Assembly: GCA_024402435.1 (NCBI GenBank)
Contig: JAKSTU010000022.1
Location: 1 to 41,538 of the forward strand
Length of the DNA: 41,538 nt
Source of the DNA: Treponemataceae bacterium
Lineage (GTDB): Bacteria; Spirochaetota; Spirochaetia; Treponematales; Treponemataceae
Reading direction: 5' to 3'
Part shown: piece after piece, positions 17,073-26,044 of the stretch
How positions within the stretch are numbered: the stretch's first letter is position 1
Layout: each line of letters begins with the position of its first letter
The notes under the pieces: model-generated
The model's input: only the letters and a program-made list of their open reading frames with translations
Database searches by the model: none
What the model was told of the DNA's origin: nothing
Position numbers and translations under genes: made by a program

Positions 17073-18239
17073 TCAGACAAAAGGAACGTCCACGGTAATC
17101 ACGCAGAGAACATCGGGCTGTGTTTCCCGGACTTTTTCAAAAATCATGGAGCGGAGTTCTTCTTCTGAATAAGTACAGTCCAGAGGACGTACAATGTCAA
17201 AAATCAGGTTTGTGTGAGTTGTTCCGGGAACCATTCGGATGTCATGGGCTGAAATGCGGCTGTCTATGGATTTGCAGATTTCAACTACCAAAGCTTTCAA
17301 TTCTTTGAGACGCTGGTTTTCCGTATCAATGGGATCCATGTGGATTGTTGCCCAGCAGTTGAATTTCTGCGCCAGTTCAAATTCAATCACGTCAATTTCA
17401 TCGTGAATGTCAAAAATGTTCCTGTTTCCGGGGACTTCTGCATGGAGCGAAATAATCCGGCGTCCGGGACCGTAATCATGAACGATCAGGTCATGGATTC
17501 CGACTACAATTTCGTGTGCCAGAACTGTTTCTTCGATGCCGTCTACAAACTCTTTTTCCGGAGGCAAGCCCAGAAGCGGATCAATTGTGTCCTGAGCGGC
17601 TTCCCGTCCTGCATTAAGAATGAAAACTGATACGATCAGTCCGCCGATTCCGTCAACAGGCAGATCTGTCCAGATTCCAAGAACAAGAGAAGCGAATGCT
17701 ACAGCAGTTGAAATCATGTCTCCAAGACTGTCTTTGGCTGTTGCATCAAGGGCAGGAGAAGAAATCAGTTTTGAAGTGCGGTGGTTGTAAAAATACATGT
17801 AGAATTTGACCGCAATCGAAGCAATCATGATTACAGCCGGAATAAATGAGAATTCTGTTTTTTCCGGATTCAGGATTCCTTTAATGGAAGAAAGTGCGAG
17901 CTCAAATCCCATGATGAGGATGATTCCCGCAATTATAAGACCTGCTACGTATTCAAGGCGGCCGTGACCGAAGGGATGGTCTTTGTCCGCTTTTTTTGCG
18001 CCCAGTTTGAAGCCGAGCAAAGTAACAATGCTGCTTGCTGCGTCTGACAGATTGTTCATGGCATCTGCTGTAAGCGCAACGGATTTGCTCATTACACCTG
18101 CAAGAAATTTGAGGACGCTCAGCATCACGTTCAGAAAAATTCCGAATCCTGCGCAAAGAATTCCATAAGCAGTACGGACTTTCGGATCTGTGTAATTTGA
18201 AAAATCTTTTATGAATATGCGTTTTAATAGAGAAAACAT
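17073..18239 (-). CDS. Cation diffusion facilitator (CDF) metal transporter
   Basis: The protein of 388 residues belongs to the CDF family, which exports divalent metals such as Zn, Fe, Mn or Co in exchange for protons. Six membrane segments are visible. The metal-site signatures are ADAMNNLSDA in helix 2, HPFGHGRLEY in the following loop and DATAKDSLGD in helix 5. The C-terminal cytoplasmic part (HDLIVHDYGPGRRIISLHAE) is the ferredoxin-like dimerisation domain, and about 80 further residues repeat a similar beta-rich pattern. GGAGG lies 6 bases before the ATG. The his genes begin 48 bases downstream on the same strand and may be co-transcribed. The metal specificity cannot be read. Confidence 0.9.
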   Translation of the reverse strand: MFSLLKRIFIKDFSNYTDPKVRTAYGILCAGFGIFLNVMLSVLKFLAGVMSKSVALTADAMNNLSDAASSIVTLLGFKLGAKKADKDHPFGHGRLEYVAGLIIAGIILIMGFELALSSIKGILNPEKTEFSFIPAVIMIASIAVKFYMYFYNHRTSKLISSPALDATAKDSLGDMISTAVAFASLVLGIWTDLPVDGIGGLIVSVFILNAGREAAQDTIDPLLGLPPEKEFVDGIEETVLAHEIVVGIHDLIVHDYGPGRRIISLHAEVPGNRNIFDIHDEIDVIEFELAQKFNCWATIHMDPIDTENQRLKELKALVVEICKSIDSRISAHDIRMVPGTTHTNLIFDIVRPLDCTYSEEELRSMIFEKVRETQPDVLCVITVDVPFV

Positions 18240-18431
18240 GACGAACCTCCGGTTTTACAGCAGAACTTTCGCCTTTATTGTTGCATAAAACATTCAGTTA
18301 GTGCAAACAAATACTTCAGGTTCAAAACATTTTTCCCTTAATTCAGGGTTTTGTTGTATAATATGCTCTCTAAAACCGCACAGTCCGCTTTCAAAGGATT
18401 GCCGGAAATGCCGATATTCCTTGCAAAAGTG

Positions 18432-18461
18432 TTGACATTGTCTCGTGTAAAACGGTTTATT
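18432..18461 (+). promoter_or_regulatory. Promoter of malQ
   Basis: A consensus TTGACA (18432-18437) is followed 18 bases later by TTTATT (18456-18461). GGAGG (18469-18473) precedes the ATG by 5 bases, so the leader is short. The remaining divergent gap (18240-18431) shows a TATAAT at 18357 without a matching -35 and no gene. Confidence 0.55.
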
Positions 18462-18478
18462 AGATAACGGAGGCTTCC

Positions 18479-20416
18479 ATGAAAACTTTCGGAACTGCTG
18501 TGCCTGTAAGCGCATTGAAAACAAAAAAAAGTGCAGGTTGCGGCGAATTTCTGGATTTGATTCCCTTTGCGGATTTCTGCAAAAAATCAGGCTTTTCTTT
18601 GATTCAGATTCTGCCTGTAAATGATACGGGAACGGGCAGTTCTCCTTATAGCGCTTTGTCAGCTTTTGCACTTAACCCGATTTATTTGTCCGTCGGGCAG
18701 CTTCCTGAACTTCAGAATGCACCGGATGCGGCAAAAGAACTTAAAAAATTCAAAAAAGAAACAGAATCTTTGAAGCGTTTCAATTATTCGCAGGTAAGAT
18801 GGGAAAAAATCAGGATTCTGCGGGCAATTTACGAAAAAAACCGGGAGTCCATTGCAGCAGATGCAGAACTTTCAGACTGGATTGGAAAAAATCCCTGGGT
18901 TCATGAATACGCTGTCTTTATGCATTACAAAGATGATTATATGCAGTCTTCCTGGAAAAGCTGGCCGAAAGACAAATGCTGGAAAAATCAGAAAATTGAA
19001 GGTGACGAACTTTTTTACGCATGGATTCAGATGCACCTTGACCGGCAGTTTGCCGAAGCTGCGGCTTATGTCCGTGAGAAAGGGCTGAAAATCAAGGGAG
19101 ACATCCCGATCATGATGAACGAAGATTCTCATGATGCATGGGCGCATCCTGAGTTCTTCAATGATGCTCTTAGGGCAGGCTCTCCTGTAGACGGATTCAA
19201 TCCGGTCGGGCAGAACTGGGGATTTCCTACATATAATTGGAAGAATCTTGCAAAAGTTGATTATTCCTGGTGGAAAAAACGTCTGGAAACAGCTTCAAAA
19301 TATTATGATGTTTACCGCATTGACCACATTCTGGGATTTTTCCGCATTTGGGCAATTCCTTATGGGGAAACTACTGCCGTTTTGGGACATACTGAACCTT
19401 TTGAGCCGATTACACGGGCGGAACTCAATGATGAAGGTTTTACTGACGAACGCATCCGCTGGTTGAGCCGGCCGCACATTCCCACAAACCTTGTGGAAGC
19501 CGTGAACAACGGTGATTACCTTGGAAGTCACGGTATTCTTCGCACTGTGGCGGATCGCATTGGTGACGAAGAACTGTGGCTTTTCAACAGCGAAATTTCC
19601 TGTGACAGCGATATTTACAGCCGTTCCGACATTCCGGATCCTGTAAAGCAGGCGCTTGCAGAAAAATGGCGTGACCGGATGCTGGTTGAAGTTGAAAAAG
19701 ACAAGTTTTATCCGGTTTGGACGTATACAGAAACTACTGCATGGAAAAGCCTTGATTCCAAGGAGCAGGAGTTTTTCAAGGAACTTTTTGCAGAAAAAAA
19801 CAAAAAGATGGAATACCTGTGGGAAAAACAGGCGCGTACTGTTCTTGGCGAACTGACAGGCTGCACAGACATGATTTCCTGTGCCGAAGATTTGGGCGCA
19901 AATATCGACTGTCTTCCGTCGGTTCTCCATGACCTGAACATCCAGCGTCTCAAAGTTGTGCGTTGGAGCCGTCTTTGGGATCAGCCGGGACAGCCTTTTG
20001 AAGATTTTGCCGATTATCCTGTGCAGAGCGTTACTACAACCAGTGTCCACGACAGTTCAACATTGCGGCTCTGGTGGCTCAACGAACCGGATGCAGCGGA
20101 TTTTGCAGAAGCTTTCTGTCCGGAACTGGAACCGGACGGTACATATGCTCCTGAAACTGCAGAACGGATTCTGTCTGTAACGGCAACTTCTGCAAGCACT
20201 TATATCATTCATCCGATTCAGGATTATCTTGCTCTGAGTGAAACGTATTATGACGAAGATCCTGAAGCAGAACGGATCAATGTTCCCGGAAGCGTGAATG
20301 ATTTCAACTGGACTTATCGTCTGCCTGCCTTGATTGAAGACTTGAACAAAGACAAAGAACTTTGTGCTGCAATAAAGGCACTTTCCAAAGCAAAAAAATC
20401 AAAGGGGAAAAACTGA
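18479..20416 (+). CDS. malQ: 4-alpha-glucanotransferase (GH77, amylomaltase)
   Basis: The 645-residue enzyme transfers alpha-1,4-glucan segments between maltodextrins or releases glucose from them. GH77 signatures seen in order are ILPVNDTGTGSSPYSALSAF near residue 45, KGDIPIMMNEDSHDAWA, VDGFNP, YRIDHILGFFR with the nucleophile Asp282, SCAEDLG with a probable acid/base Glu, and TTSVHDSSTLR. Length is within the family range for the shorter bacterial type. It has its own promoter and GGAGG site. The final base of its TGA is the first base of the next gene's ATG, so the following GH13 protein is translationally coupled and should act on the same glucans. Confidence 0.95.
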   Translation: MKTFGTAVPVSALKTKKSAGCGEFLDLIPFADFCKKSGFSLIQILPVNDTGTGSSPYSALSAFALNPIYLSVGQLPELQNAPDAAKELKKFKKETESLKRFNYSQVRWEKIRILRAIYEKNRESIAADAELSDWIGKNPWVHEYAVFMHYKDDYMQSSWKSWPKDKCWKNQKIEGDELFYAWIQMHLDRQFAEAAAYVREKGLKIKGDIPIMMNEDSHDAWAHPEFFNDALRAGSPVDGFNPVGQNWGFPTYNWKNLAKVDYSWWKKRLETASKYYDVYRIDHILGFFRIWAIPYGETTAVLGHTEPFEPITRAELNDEGFTDERIRWLSRPHIPTNLVEAVNNGDYLGSHGILRTVADRIGDEELWLFNSEISCDSDIYSRSDIPDPVKQALAEKWRDRMLVEVEKDKFYPVWTYTETTAWKSLDSKEQEFFKELFAEKNKKMEYLWEKQARTVLGELTGCTDMISCAEDLGANIDCLPSVLHDLNIQRLKVVRWSRLWDQPGQPFEDFADYPVQSVTTTSVHDSSTLRLWWLNEPDAADFAEAFCPELEPDGTYAPETAERILSVTATSASTYIIHPIQDYLALSETYYDEDPEAERINVPGSVNDFNWTYRLPALIEDLNKDKELCAAIKALSKAKKSKGKN

Positions 20417-23400
20417 TGGAATTCCATATCAACAGACGGATTCGTGATTTGTGCGGATTTGACAAAGCACTCTTTTCCTATGACGGCAATGTGATTTTCA
20501 GGGACTTTAAGGCCGTACGTGTTTTTGCCCAGAAAGTAAACAATGCAATGAAAAATCTGCTGCCTTCTGACCAGCTTCTGAAAGCGGGACAGATCAATGC
20601 AATGGGTTTGATTGATGAAATTTTTCATCATGTCTGTGCTGAATTCCGGAAGCAGCAGAATCCCGAAGCTTTTGAAGAACTCCTTTCATATTTGGAAGCG
20701 GATTTGGGAAAAGACAGTGTGAATGCGCTGATTTCTGAGTTTTCTGCAGAATTTCCGCCTGTTGCAGTTTATGCGGGTCAGATTTCTCAGGAAGAATATC
20801 TTGCGTCCAGTACGGACGGCATCAGCAACCGGGTGGCGACACTGGAAGAAATGGTGCTCCTGCATCTCGCTTCCGAAAACCCTGCAATGGCTCAGTTTTC
20901 AATGCTTTTCGGAGACGATGTTCTTGCTGAAAATCCTGATTATGCGGCATCTTGGGCAAAAATCCAGGAGTTCTTCAAAAAGCAGCCCCTTTTCGGACCA
21001 AACTATACGGATCTGATTTCCATGCTTCGTGAGCCGGCACTGTTCAGCCCCAACAGTTTGCGGGGCCAGTTGGATTACATCCGTCAGCATTGGGTTTCAG
21101 TCCTCGGCGAAATGATTCAGCGGCTTCTGCTTTCCGGAATCGATATGATTGCAGAGGAAGAAAAACCGTCCTGGCAAGGTTTCGGAGGTGGTGCCGGCGG
21201 ACAGGGTGGCGGAGGTCTTCCTCCCATGGAGCCGTATAATTACGATTCCCTTATGAAAGAATATGAGCGTTTCAGCCCGGACAGAGAATGGATGCCCCGG
21301 GTTGTGCTCATGGCAAAAACTGTTCTTGTCTGGCTTGATCAGCTTTCAAAAAAATATGGCCGTTCCATCAGAACTTTGGACCAGATTCCCGACGAAGAGC
21401 TGGATACTCTTGCAAACCAAGGATTTACAGGCCTTTGGCTTATCGGTCTTTGGGAACGCAGCTGGGGAAGCAAACGCATCAAACAGAAGTGCGGAAACCC
21501 GGAAGCGGCGGCCAGTGCATACAGCCTTCATGATTATGACATTGCAAAAGAGTTGGGCGGATGGCCTGCTCTTGAAAATCTTCGTTACAGACTCTGGTGC
21601 AGAGGAATCCGTTTGGCTTCGGACATGGTTCCGAATCATACCGGTCTTGACAGCAAATGGGTTGTGGAACGTCCCGATCTTTTTGTTCAGACCCGAGAAT
21701 GCCCTTTCCCCGGCTACACATTTACAGGCGAAAACCTTTCTCTTGACCCGAGAATCAGTGTTTATCTTGAAGACCATTACTATTCCAAGGATGACTGCGC
21801 AGTAGTTTACAAGCGTGTAGACAATGCAACCGGTGATGTGCGCTATCTGTATCATGGAAACGACGGAACCGGTCTGCCATGGAATGATACTGCTCAGATT
21901 GACTTTCTCAATCCTCAGGCCCGGGAAGAAGTAATTCAGAAAATTCTCCATGTGGCACGCAATTTCCCGATTATCCGCTTTGATGCTGCAATGGTTCTTG
22001 CAAAAAAACACATCCGTCGTCTCTGGTATCCGGAACCCGGACAGGGCGGTGACATTGCAAGCCGTTCAGAATATGCCATGAGCCGCAATGATTTTGAGAA
22101 CGCAATTCCAAATGAATTCTGGCGTGAAGTTGTTGACCGCTGTGCTCAGGAAGTTCCGGACACATTGCTTCTTGCAGAAGCATTCTGGATGATGGAAGGC
22201 TATTTTGTCCGTACTTTGGGCATGCACCGTGTTTACAACAGTGCTTTCATGAACATGCTCAAGAAGGAAGAAAATCAGAAATACCGTGATACAGTCAAAA
22301 ACACAATGGAATTTGATCCGGAAGTTCTGAAACGGTTTGTAAACTTCATGAATAATCCTGACGAAGAAACCGCTGTGGCCCAGTTCGGCAGGGATGACAA
22401 ATATTTCGGTGTCTGTACTCTCATGGTAACCATGCCGGGGCTTCCCATGTTCGGACATGGGCAGATTGAAGGCTTTGAAGAAAAATACGGAATGGAGTAC
22501 ACAAAAGCCTACAAAGATGAGCAGCCGAACTTGGGACTGATTGCCCGCCATGAACATGATATTTTCCCGCTGATGAAAAAACGCTATCTGTTCAGCGGAA
22601 TCGAAAATTTCTGTTTCTTTGACGTCTGGAACAACGGCAGTGTAAACGAAAACGTGTTTGCATATTCAAACCGCTCCGGCTCGGAACGCGCGGTTGTCTT
22701 CTATAATAACGTTTATCAGTCTGCAGCCGGATGGATCAGAATGTCATGTCCTTCCGCAGTAAAAGACGAAAACGGAAACATCCGTCATGAGACAAAATCC
22801 GTTGCACAGGCATTGAATCTGTCTTCTGCTCCCGACACGTTCCTCATTTTCCAGGAACAGAGAAGCGGTTTGTGGTACATCCGTGAAAATGCTGCTCTGG
22901 AAAGAGAGGGAATGTTCATCAGTCTGAACGGATTTGAATATCAGGTGCTTCTGAACATGTATGAAGTAACCGACGATGCAACAGGCAAGTGGCGGACTTT
23001 GTGCAGTTATCTGAACGGCAAAGGCATGCGGAATGTGGATGTAGCACTCAAAGAGGTTTATCTCAAGGATTTGTACGGAACTTTGACAGGTGCTCTTTCT
23101 CCGGAATTTGTTTCTGATGCGGTTGATGCCTGCGTCAAAAAAGCAAAAGTTCCTGCTTCAAAGAAGGCAAAAAAGGCCGCTGCAAAAGCTGATTCTGCAG
23201 CAGTGACTGTCGCTGAACCGGTAAAACCGGTCAAAAAGCTGGCAGATGTTCTTGCAGCGGAAAAACCTGCTGCAATGGCTTATTTTGAAAAACTGGGAGA
23301 ATTTGTTGCTGCCGGTTATGGTGCAGAAGAAACTTTGACGGCTCTGCGTTTTGCGGAGATTTCTGCAGAACCGGCAGAGGAAAACATTTCTGAAACAGCA

Positions 23401-24132
23401 GCGTCAGGAAAAGCAGCAGAAAAAGAGGCAAAAAAGGCCGCTGCAAAAGCTGCTGCCGCTCAGGCAAAAAAAATAGCTGCAGCAGAAAAAGCCGTGTCAA
23501 AAATTGTTGCCCCTGCTGACAAAACCGAATGGTCTGTCCGCGCAGAAAAAGCATGGAAAGCTTTTGAAAAACGGATAAAAGCTTTGGCCGCACTGAAACT
23601 GACTGACCGGACCGAAGCAGAAGCGCTTTGCGGATTTGCTTTTGCTTTTGCACTCAATGAAATGTGCGGCAAAACGGCCACTGCAGAAGATGTGCAGACG
23701 CTGATAGAACTGTGGCGTCTTGACCGCAAAACACGTGATCTTCTGTCTGATGCAGGTTCCAGTTATGACAAACTGTTCCCGTTGTTCCGCATTTTTGTGG
23801 ATGCAGTGCTTACGGCAGGCACAGTGCTTTCGCCCGCAAACGCAGACGAATCTTTGTACAGAGCATATTCTGCGTTCCTGGAAAGCCCCCGTGCTTTTGA
23901 CACGATCGGGGCCAACAGTTTTGACAACGTTGTCTGGTTCAACAAAGAAAAACTGGAACTGTGCCGGAAAGTTGCGGCAGATTTCTACAGAATGTTTGCG
24001 GTGAAAAAACCGGATGCAAAGCTTTTGACAAAGGTTATCGGCAAATTCGACGCTGCAGCAGAAAAAGCTGAATACAAAGCGGAAGTCCTTGCCGAACTTC
24101 TTGAACCGGAAGAAGAAAGCACAGAAGAATAA
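20416..24132 (+). CDS. Very large GH13 alpha-amylase-family protein with extra N- and C-terminal domains
   Basis: The 1238-residue protein starts at the ATG overlapping the malQ stop (TGATG), with AGGGG upstream. Residues 1-250 are a helical domain without a recognised family, joined by a Gly-rich linker (about 255-270). A GH13 barrel follows: DMVPNHTG (motif I), IIRFDAAMV with nucleophile Asp523 (II) and LLAEAFW with acid/base Glu588 (III). The usual NHD motif IV appears as NNPDE with Asp649, so the conserved His is absent. Later parts include a beta-rich domain, two Lys/Ala-rich low-complexity stretches (about 910-930 and 1000-1035) and a helical tail. No signal peptide is seen, so it is likely cytoplasmic. 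Substrate and product are unknown; a maltodextrin or glycogen role with MalQ is inferred. Confidence 0.8.
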   Translation: MEFHINRRIRDLCGFDKALFSYDGNVIFRDFKAVRVFAQKVNNAMKNLLPSDQLLKAGQINAMGLIDEIFHHVCAEFRKQQNPEAFEELLSYLEADLGKDSVNALISEFSAEFPPVAVYAGQISQEEYLASSTDGISNRVATLEEMVLLHLASENPAMAQFSMLFGDDVLAENPDYAASWAKIQEFFKKQPLFGPNYTDLISMLREPALFSPNSLRGQLDYIRQHWVSVLGEMIQRLLLSGIDMIAEEEKPSWQGFGGGAGGQGGGGLPPMEPYNYDSLMKEYERFSPDREWMPRVVLMAKTVLVWLDQLSKKYGRSIRTLDQIPDEELDTLANQGFTGLWLIGLWERSWGSKRIKQKCGNPEAAASAYSLHDYDIAKELGGWPALENLRYRLWCRGIRLASDMVPNHTGLDSKWVVERPDLFVQTRECPFPGYTFTGENLSLDPRISVYLEDHYYSKDDCAVVYKRVDNATGDVRYLYHGNDGTGLPWNDTAQIDFLNPQAREEVIQKILHVARNFPIIRFDAAMVLAKKHIRRLWYPEPGQGGDIASRSEYAMSRNDFENAIPNEFWREVVDRCAQEVPDTLLLAEAFWMMEGYFVRTLGMHRVYNSAFMNMLKKEENQKYRDTVKNTMEFDPEVLKRFVNFMNNPDEETAVAQFGRDDKYFGVCTLMVTMPGLPMFGHGQIEGFEEKYGMEYTKAYKDEQPNLGLIARHEHDIFPLMKKRYLFSGIENFCFFDVWNNGSVNENVFAYSNRSGSERAVVFYNNVYQSAAGWIRMSCPSAVKDENGNIRHETKSVAQALNLSSAPDTFLIFQEQRSGLWYIRENAALEREGMFISLNGFEYQVLLNMYEVTDDATGKWRTLCSYLNGKGMRNVDVALKEVYLKDLYGTLTGALSPEFVSDAVDACVKKAKVPASKKAKKAAAKADSAAVTVAEPVKPVKKLADVLAAEKPAAMAYFEKLGEFVAAGYGAEETLTALRFAEISAEPAEENISETAASGKAAEKEAKKAAAKAAAAQAKKIAAAEKAVSKIVAPADKTEWSVRAEKAWKAFEKRIKALAALKLTDRTEAEALCGFAFAFALNEMCGKTATAEDVQTLIELWRLDRKTRDLLSDAGSSYDKLFPLFRIFVDAVLTAGTVLSPANADESLYRAYSAFLESPRAFDTIGANSFDNVVWFNKEKLELCRKVAADFYRMFAVKKPDAKLLTKVIGKFDAAAEKAEYKAEVLAELLEPEEESTEE

Positions 24133-24139
24133 GTCTGAG

Positions 24140-24176
24140 AAAAATCCCTTGAAACTTATGCATTCAGGGGATTTTT
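24140..24176 (+). terminator. Terminator of the malQ-GH13 unit
   Basis: AAAAATCCCTTGAA (24140-24153) pairs along its length with TTCAGGGGATTTTT (24163-24176), one G-U pair included, ending in five T residues. Confidence 0.75.
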
Positions 24177-24192
24177 CAGTCTGTTTTTCCCG

Positions 24193-24221
24193 TTGAGTTT
24201 TCTTTGCTAATTCGGTATTCT
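24193..24221 (+). promoter_or_regulatory. Promoter of the ACT/UPF0210 pair, probably leaderless
   Basis: TTGAGT (24193-24198), exactly 17 bases, then TATTCT (24216-24221) lies 7 bases before the ATG at 24229. No ribosome binding site is present between them. Confidence 0.6.
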
Positions 24222-24228
24222 TTTTCTC

Positions 24229-24501
24229 ATGAATAATGCAATTATCACAGTTGTCGGATCCGATCAGGTTGGTATTATCGCTCGCGTAAGCGCATACCTT
24301 TCAGAAAAAAAAGTAAATATCGTAGACATTACACAGACTATTCTGTCCGGTAATTTCGTCATGATGATGATGGTTGATCTTTCTCAGTCTGCAATTACAA
24401 TTGCGGATCTCAGAACCGATATGAACAAAGTCGGTGAATCAATGGGTGTAGAAATCAACATTATGCATGAGCGCGTTTTCGGCGCAATGCACCGCGTTTA
24501 A
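24229..24501 (+). CDS. ACT-domain protein (UPF0237 family)
   Basis: This 90-residue protein is a single ACT domain, opening with [23 protein letters not shown], the usual beta-alpha ligand-binding start with the Gly of the DxxGI motif, and ending in [14 protein letters not shown] domains bind amino acids and regulate enzymes or transcription; GcvR is a relative. It lies 23 bases ahead of the UPF0210 gene, a pairing conserved in many bacteria, and presumably senses a ligand for it. The start has no Shine-Dalgarno sequence and sits 7 bases after a -10 box, so the mRNA may begin at the AUG. The function of the pair has not been established to my knowledge. Confidence 0.88.
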   Translation: MNNAIITVVGSDQVGIIARVSAYLSEKKVNIVDITQTILSGNFVMMMMVDLSQSAITIADLRTDMNKVGESMGVEINIMHERVFGAMHRV

Positions 24502-24524
24502 TCCGGACCTCAAAAGGAATCAAC

Positions 24525-25886
24525 ATGCTGTTTACTCCCGACGAAATCCAAGAAACCGTTAACATGTTCATGCGCCACAAACTTGATGTGCGCGCAATTA
24601 CAATGGGTATTTCTTTGCGTGACTGTGCCTGTGAAAGCGGAAAAGAAAGCCGCCGCCGCATGCGTGAAAAAATCCTTCGTTACGCAGGTAATCTTGTTGA
24701 AGTGGGACGCTCCATCGAAACAGAATTCGGTGTGCCCATCATCAACAAACGCATTTCCGTAACACCTATTTCCATGGTTGCAGAACCTTCCGGTGAAAAA
24801 GACTATACCGAATGGGCAATCACCTTGGATGAACTGGCAAAAGAACTGAACGTCGATTTTATCGGCGGATTTTCTGCCCTTGTTCAGAAAGGAATGACTG
24901 AAGGTGACCTTACGCTCATCAATTCCATTCCTCATGCACTTTCCGTAACTGACAGAGTTTGCTCTTCCATCAACTTGGGAACATCAAAAAACGGTATCAA
25001 CATGAATGCCGTAAAACTGATGGGTGATGTAATTGTAAAAACCGCTGAAGCCACTGCAGACAAAGATGGTCTTGGCTGTGCAAAACTGGTGGTTTTCTGC
25101 AATGCTCCTGAAGACAATCCTTTTATGGCCGGTGCATTCCACGGACCCGGTGAAGGAGAAGCAGTCCTTTCAGTCGGTGTTTCCGGTCCGGGCGTTGTCA
25201 AAGCTGCCTGTGAAGAATACCGCGGACAGCCCATTGATGTGCTTGCTGACGGCATCAAGAAAACTGCATTCAAAATCACACGTATGGGTCAGCTGGTCGG
25301 TACGGAAGCTGCACGCCGTCTCGGAGTAAATTTCGGTATTCTGGATCTTTCTCTTGCACCTACTCCGGCAGTCGGGGACTCTGTTGCCCGCATTCTCGAA
25401 GAAATCGGTGTTGAACGTGCCGGTGCTCCCGGATCAACAGCTGCCCTTGCAATGCTTACTGACATGGTCAAAAAAGGCGGTGTAATGGCAAGCACAAACG
25501 TAGGCGGTCTTTCTGGCGCATTCATTCCCGTTTCAGAAGATGAAGGCATGATTGCAGCAGTCCGCGACGGTTCCATCTGTCTTGAAAAGCTTGAAGCCAT
25601 GACATGTGTATGTTCTGTCGGTCTTGACATGATTGCAATTCCCGGTGACACACCTGCAACTACAATCAGCGGTATCATTGCGGACGAAATGGCTATCGGT
25701 ATGGTAAACAACAAAACCACAGCTGTACGTCTCATTCCTGTTCCCGGCAAAAAAGTCGGTGACTGGGTAGAGTTCGGCGGACTTTTGGGCGGTGCTCCCA
25801 TCATCAAAGTAAGTCCCTTCGGCTGTGCTGATTTTATCAACCGTGGAGGCCGCATTCCGGCTGCAATTCACAGCTTCAGAAACTAA
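24525..25886 (+). CDS. UPF0210 (PFL-like, DUF711) family protein
   Basis: The 453-residue protein matches the UPF0210 family, which is distantly related to glycyl-radical (pyruvate formate-lyase-like) folds by structure but has no proven reaction that I know of. Seen here are the N-terminal EIQETVNMF, a central Gly-rich region ([17 protein letters not shown]), [14 protein letters not shown] and a C-terminal Gly-rich segment ending [17 protein letters not shown], all family-typical. Length is usual. AAGGA precedes the ATG by 6 bases, so unlike its upstream ACT partner it uses a standard ribosome binding site. The unit ends at the terminator at 25983-26027. Confidence 0.9.
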   Translation: MLFTPDEIQETVNMFMRHKLDVRAITMGISLRDCACESGKESRRRMREKILRYAGNLVEVGRSIETEFGVPIINKRISVTPISMVAEPSGEKDYTEWAITLDELAKELNVDFIGGFSALVQKGMTEGDLTLINSIPHALSVTDRVCSSINLGTSKNGINMNAVKLMGDVIVKTAEATADKDGLGCAKLVVFCNAPEDNPFMAGAFHGPGEGEAVLSVGVSGPGVVKAACEEYRGQPIDVLADGIKKTAFKITRMGQLVGTEAARRLGVNFGILDLSLAPTPAVGDSVARILEEIGVERAGAPGSTAALAMLTDMVKKGGVMASTNVGGLSGAFIPVSEDEGMIAAVRDGSICLEKLEAMTCVCSVGLDMIAIPGDTPATTISGIIADEMAIGMVNNKTTAVRLIPVPGKKVGDWVEFGGLLGGAPIIKVSPFGCADFINRGGRIPAAIHSFRN

Positions 25887-25982
25887 AATTTCATGTGTCC
25901 GGCAGATCGGTTCTTTGAACTGCCGGAAAACTTTTCCGCTTCCTTGCCGCAAAAGCCCGGCAACCGGCGGATGATACAAGAG

Positions 25983-26027
25983 CGCTGCAGACAACGGACA
26001 AACAGCCGGAGTTTGCAGCGTTTTTTT
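25983..26027 (+). terminator. Terminator after the UPF0210 gene
   Basis: CGCTGCA (25983-25989) pairs with TGCAGCG (26014-26020), with inner CGG/CCG pairing, followed by seven T residues. A second stem, CCGGCAG/CTGCCGG, lies just before it near 25899-25927. Confidence 0.8.
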
Positions 26028-26044
26028 GCTCATTCAGGGATATT

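Noticed and set aside
18357..18362. TATAAT as a second malQ promoter
   Set aside because: No -35 at 16-18 bases and no extended -10; the TTGACA promoter at 18432 is better placed.
19295..20050. 251-residue minus-strand frame inside malQ
   Set aside because: malQ motifs continue unbroken through this region on the plus strand; the antisense protein has no recognisable features.
21346..22011. 221-residue minus-strand frame inside the GH13 gene
   Set aside because: It covers the catalytic barrel encoded on the plus strand; no promoter or ribosome binding site.
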